Assembly (NCBI RefSeq): GCF_009720385.1
Contig: NZ_WARX01000017.1
Span: 248,001 to 312,000 of the forward strand
Reading direction: 5' to 3'
Source: Catellatospora vulcania
GTDB lineage: Bacteria > Actinomycetota > Actinomycetes > Mycobacteriales > Micromonosporaceae
DNA: 64,000 bases
The translations under genes were made by a program, and so were the position numbers. Positions 61,381 to 64,000 of this stretch are shown one piece after another (within the stretch, counting starts at the first letter, position 1; every line of letters begins with the position of its first letter). The notes beneath the pieces were generated by a model, which did no database searches, was not told the origin of the DNA, and worked only from the letters and a program-made list of their open reading frames with translations.

Positions 61381-61688
61381 CCGGCCCCTGCGGGGCCGTC
61401 GGGCCCCGCTGAAGCCGCCACCGCGGTCAGCCGGGGCCCGACCCCCGCCCCGGCCCTCCACGCGCCACAGCCCGCCCTGAGGCCCCCTTCTCCTGACCCA
61501 CCCCACCCGGCCCCACCACGCCCCGACTCGCCGACGCCCCGCGTCGCCGACCCGCAGGCGGCCTGCAGTTTCGGGGAAACTGCCGACGGGGCGAATAGGG
61601 CGGGGGAGGCGGGGGAGGCGGGGGAGGGTCCTTAACGGAGCTTCAGGGGGGTGCGGCGGCTATCCCGCACGGCTGTTAGCGTCGGGCC
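61381..61688. other. 308-nt intergenic region with hairpin and G-rich tandem repeat
   Basis: No gene is supported. Visible: a Pro/Cys-type GC-rich stretch without frame signal, a hairpin GCAGTTTC / GAAACTGC (61565-61583, 3-nt loop) and three tandem copies of GCGGGGGAG (61600-61626). The region probably ends the malic enzyme transcript and starts the next. Confidence 0.6.
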
Positions 61689-62660
61689 ATGCGTGCTGTC
61701 TATGCCGAGTCGATCAATCCGGACAACCCGCTGGCGGGTCTCGTGGTGGGCGAGCGGCCCGAGCCGCAGGTCGCCGAGGGATGGACCACCGTGCGGGTGA
61801 TGGCCAGCGCGCTGAACCACCACGACCTGTGGTCGCTGCGCGGCGTGGGGCTGTCCGCCGAGCAGCTGCCGATGATCCTCGGGTGCGACGCCGCCGGGAT
61901 CGACGAGGACGGCAACGAGGTCGTCGTGCACGCGGTGGTCGGCGACCCGGCTGCCGGGGACGGCGACGAGACGCTCGACCCGAAGCGCTCGCTGCTCTCC
62001 GAGCGCCACCAGGGCACCCTCGCGGACCTGGTGACCGTGCCGCGGCGCAACCTGGTGCCCAAGCCCGACGGGATGACCTGGACGGACGCGGCGTGCCTGC
62101 CGACGGCCTGGCTCACGGCGTACCGCATGCTCGCCACGCGCGGGCGGCTGGAGGCCGGCGGCAGCGTGCTGGTGCAGGGCGCGGGCGGCGGTGTGGCCAC
62201 GGCGGCCGTGGTGCTGGCCCAGGCGCTGGGCGCGCGGGTGTACGCGACCAGCCGGGACGCCGCCAAGCGGGAGAGCGCGGCCGGGCTGGGCGCGACCGTG
62301 CTGGCCCCGGGCGAGCGGCTGCCCGAGCGGGTGGACGTGGTGATCGAGACCGTCGGCGAGGCCACCTTCGACCACTCCGTGAAGAGCACGAAACCGGGTG
62401 GCCGGATCGTGGTGTCCGGGTCGACCTCGGGGCATCTGGCCACGGTGGACCTGCGCCGGATCTTCTTCCTGCAGCAGGAGGTCGTCGGCTCGACCATGGG
62501 CACCCGCGACGAGCTGGCGGCGCTGCTGGAGCTGATGGCTGCCCGGAAGATCGCGCCGGTGGTGGACACCGTCTTCGACTTCGCCGACGCTCGCGGGGCC
62601 TTCGAGCGGCTGGCCGCGGGCGCGGGCTTCGGCAAGATCGTGCTCGACCACCAGGGCTGA
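61689..62660 (+). CDS. Zinc-free MDR oxidoreductase (quinone reductase-like)
   Basis: 323 residues, ATG 61689. Medium-chain dehydrogenase/reductase: GroES-like half with ALNHHDLWSLRGVG, CDAAGIDEDGNEVV, then the NAD(P) fold VLVQGAGGGVATAAVVLAQALGA, cited as LVQGAGGGVATAAVVLAQAL. The zinc-binding cysteines of alcohol dehydrogenases are absent. It is probably an NADPH-dependent quinone or enone reductase; substrate unknown. It is alone, with a spacious upstream region. Confidence 0.88.
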   Translation: MRAVYAESINPDNPLAGLVVGERPEPQVAEGWTTVRVMASALNHHDLWSLRGVGLSAEQLPMILGCDAAGIDEDGNEVVVHAVVGDPAAGDGDETLDPKRSLLSERHQGTLADLVTVPRRNLVPKPDGMTWTDAACLPTAWLTAYRMLATRGRLEAGGSVLVQGAGGGVATAAVVLAQALGARVYATSRDAAKRESAAGLGATVLAPGERLPERVDVVIETVGEATFDHSVKSTKPGGRIVVSGSTSGHLATVDLRRIFFLQQEVVGSTMGTRDELAALLELMAARKIAPVVDTVFDFADARGAFERLAAGAGFGKIVLDHQG

Positions 62661-62714
62661 GCCTCGAGACCACGTCTGCGCGCCGGTGAACTTGGCAGTG
62701 CCCGCCCCACCGCG

Positions 62715-63002
62715 TCAGGTCCGCGGGGCGGCCGCCGGTTCCGCCGTGGTCGCCGTCAGCCCGCCCCACGGGTCGCGGCAGACGTAGCTCAGATCCGCGT
62801 GGATCCAGCGGCCGTCGTTGTCGCGCAGCACCGGGCGGGCGCAGTGCAGGCATGGAGACACCCGGGGGTATGCCACCCGGCCGCTCCCGCCCGCACCGCG
62901 TTCCGCCTGACCGCTGTGCGGTCCGACGGCACCCGCCTGCGTGATCGGCTCGTGCACGCATCCTCCCCAGGTTCGGCGATCGACAGCATCGTTCATCGAC
63001 AT
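62715..63002 (-). CDS. Small Cys/His-containing hypothetical protein
   Basis: 95 residues from ATG 63002, no clear ribosome-binding site; ATG 62996 is also possible. The C-terminal half holds CLHCARPVLRDNDGRWIHAD and YVCRDPWGG, so CxxC plus His and Cys could bind one zinc. The N-terminal half is Gly-rich and less gene-like; only the second half is convincing. Function unknown. It lies 42 nt upstream of... the GNAT gene's stop is at 63045, on the same strand, so co-transcription is possible. Confidence 0.5.
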   Translation of the reverse strand: MSMNDAVDRRTWGGCVHEPITQAGAVGPHSGQAERGAGGSGRVAYPRVSPCLHCARPVLRDNDGRWIHADLSYVCRDPWGGLTATTAEPAAAPRT

Positions 63003-63044
63003 TGTTGATGATGCTCTGTCCGATCAGGATGCGCAACTCCGCAC

Positions 63045-63590
63045 TCAGGCGGGCGGCCACTCATGCGCCAGCACCGACCAGACCTCGCTGTCGTGCCGCT
63101 TGCCGCGGTACGGGTAGGACTCGCGCAGCACGCCCTCCCGGGTCATGCCCAGCCGGGCCGCCACGGCGAGGCTGCGTACGTTGTCCGGCCTGGTCTGCCA
63201 CTCCACCCGGCTCAGGCCGCGCGCCCGGAACGCCCAGTCGAGCATCGCCCGGCACGCCCGGGTGATGAGCCCGCGGCCCTGACCGGCCGGCTCCAGCCAT
63301 ACCCCGATCTCGCCGTTGCCGAACTCGGCGTTCACGGCGAACAGCATGGTGCCGCCGACCAGCGTGCCGTCCAGCCAGATGCCGACGATGCGGCCGGTGC
63401 CCGCGGCCTGCATGTCGGCGTAGCGCTGCAGGGTGGCGCGAGCCGAGTCCAGATCGGTGGAGCGGCTCGCCCACGGGATCCACGGGTCGACGTCGGCCCG
63501 CGCGCGGTCGATGTGCGCCAGGAACTCCTCGGCCTGCCACGGCTCCAGCGGCCGCAGCTCTGCGCCGTCGCCGAGGGGGAGTGCGAACAT
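63045..63590 (-). CDS. GNAT acetyltransferase, RimJ/RimL type
   Basis: 181 residues, ATG 63590. N-terminal ELRPLEPWQAEEFLAHIDRA, acetyl-CoA loop IGVWLEPAGQGRGLITRAC and C-terminal RVEWQTRPDNVRSLAVAARL then GMTREGVLRESY are standard for the RimJ/RimL-like group. The acceptor may be a protein N-terminus (S5/L12-like) or a small molecule. It is followed on the same strand by a small hypothetical gene. The divergent last gene of the window starts 140 nt away. Confidence 0.9.
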   Translation of the reverse strand: MFALPLGDGAELRPLEPWQAEEFLAHIDRARADVDPWIPWASRSTDLDSARATLQRYADMQAAGTGRIVGIWLDGTLVGGTMLFAVNAEFGNGEIGVWLEPAGQGRGLITRACRAMLDWAFRARGLSRVEWQTRPDNVRSLAVAARLGMTREGVLRESYPYRGKRHDSEVWSVLAHEWPPA

Positions 63591-63730
63591 GCTGGTCCTC
63601 TTCCACTAGCGGTGATCACGATCGGGGGCCATTCTGCCCCATTCACGGTTCCGGCGAACCAGTCCGAAACGGTTTCAAACGGCGTTAGTCTGGCGTCGGG
63701 TCGTGATCGATCACAGACACGGGGGTACTG

Positions 63731-64000
63731 ATGAGCGAGCCTCAGGACAAAGAGGGCCAGCTGGAGAACCTGGAACATGAGGCCGCCGGCTTCATGAACC
63801 CGTTCAAGTGGGGCAAGAAGAAGAAGGAAGAGGAGGAGGCGAAGAAGGCGCAGGAAGCCCAGGCACAGGCCCAGGCTCAGGCGTCGGCCGCGCCTGCGCA
63901 GGCTGCTCCTCCGCCGGCCGCGCCGCCGATCACCGAGCCGGCCGCCGCCGCGCCCAAGCCCGCGCCGCCTCCGGCCGCGGCCGCTCCCACCCCGAAGGCG
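63731..64000 (+). CDS. Ala/Pro/Gln-rich protein, 3' end cut by window
   Basis: Open from ATG 63731 to the window end (90 codons). After MSEPQDKEGQLENLEHEAAG and the stretch FMNPFKWGKKKKEEEEAKKA, it becomes Ala/Gln/Pro-rich ([20 protein letters not shown]). The N-terminal part is charged and helical, the later part disordered. A palindrome GTGATCGATCAC (63703-63714) lies 17 nt before the start and could be an operator. The rest is unseen, so neither size nor function can be stated. Confidence 0.6.
   Translation, partial: MSEPQDKEGQLENLEHEAAGFMNPFKWGKKKKEEEEAKKAQEAQAQAQAQASAAPAQAAPPPAAPPITEPAAAAPKPAPPPAAAAPTPKA

Noticed and set aside
61600-61626. Tandem GCGGGGGAG as a functional site
   Set aside because: Only three short units in G-rich DNA; simple slippage is enough to explain it.

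Overview
The window is very GC-rich, densely coded DNA from an actinobacterium. The gene content (SigR/RsrA, two WhiB proteins, PdtaS-type kinase, Ni-SOD with SodX, MsiK-dependent style sugar importer, bL37, many GTG starts, secreted plant-wall hydrolases) fits the Micromonosporaceae (Catellatospora/Actinoplanes/Micromonospora-like). The genus is an inference; no rRNA or tRNA gene was seen.

Region 1 (1-30000) is a plant cell-wall utilisation zone. Four tandem PL1 pectate lyases (one cut by the window edge) are followed by a modular GH9 cellulase, a LacI regulator, a GH3 glycosidase, a ROK regulator divergent from an ABC sugar importer without its own ATPase, then xylulokinase, a GH31 alpha-xylosidase and a GH42 beta-galactosidase. 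GH9 + GH3 + GH31 + GH42 + XylB is the enzyme set expected for xyloglucan/cello-oligosaccharide breakdown. LacI-type palindromes lie before GH3 (two) and GH9 (one). A 26-bp motif, GTTTGTTTRG-N10-AACTAA, occurs in both the ROK/ABC and the GH31/GH42 divergent intergenic regions and predicts one shared ROK regulon. An alpha/beta hydrolase, a sulfotransferase and an MFS/ArsR pair, whose regulator carries an in-frame amber stop, interrupt the zone.

Region 2 (30000-52300) is mostly housekeeping and regulation: DUF1254-type protein, DMT-like membrane protein, hisN, rsgA, aroA, SRAP-domain protein, a WhiB protein, sigR-rsrA with a recognisable SigR autopromoter, a DUF2201/VWA plus MoxR ATPase pair, the tiny ribosomal protein bL37, a biotinyl-domain protein, GNAT, TetR with an EmrB-type exporter, a TPR protein, a SIS-domain sugar-phosphate protein and a PdtaS-type histidine kinase.

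Region 3 (52300-56000) is an assimilatory sulfur operon: a cysteine-containing leader peptide, sulfite reductase, a mini-ORF, a zinc-ribbon protein, CysH (APS reductase) and a sirohydrochlorin chelatase, linked by short overlaps. Region 4 (56000-64000) has whiB1 with a CRP-like site, a diacylglycerol kinase-like protein, an RsbW-like ATPase, sodN/sodX, malic enzyme, a quinone oxidoreductase, a GNAT and a truncated Ala/Pro-rich ORF.

The least explained feature of the window is its small repeats. At least three palindromic families occur in two or more copies, mostly at gene 3' ends, but one copy lies in frame inside the GH42 coding region. A separate repeat sits on start codons, supplies their ribosome-binding site, and twice contains a 22-24 codon mini-ORF coupled to its neighbours by ATGA overlaps. 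A 69-bp inverted-repeat element flanked by an 8-bp direct repeat looks like a MITE.
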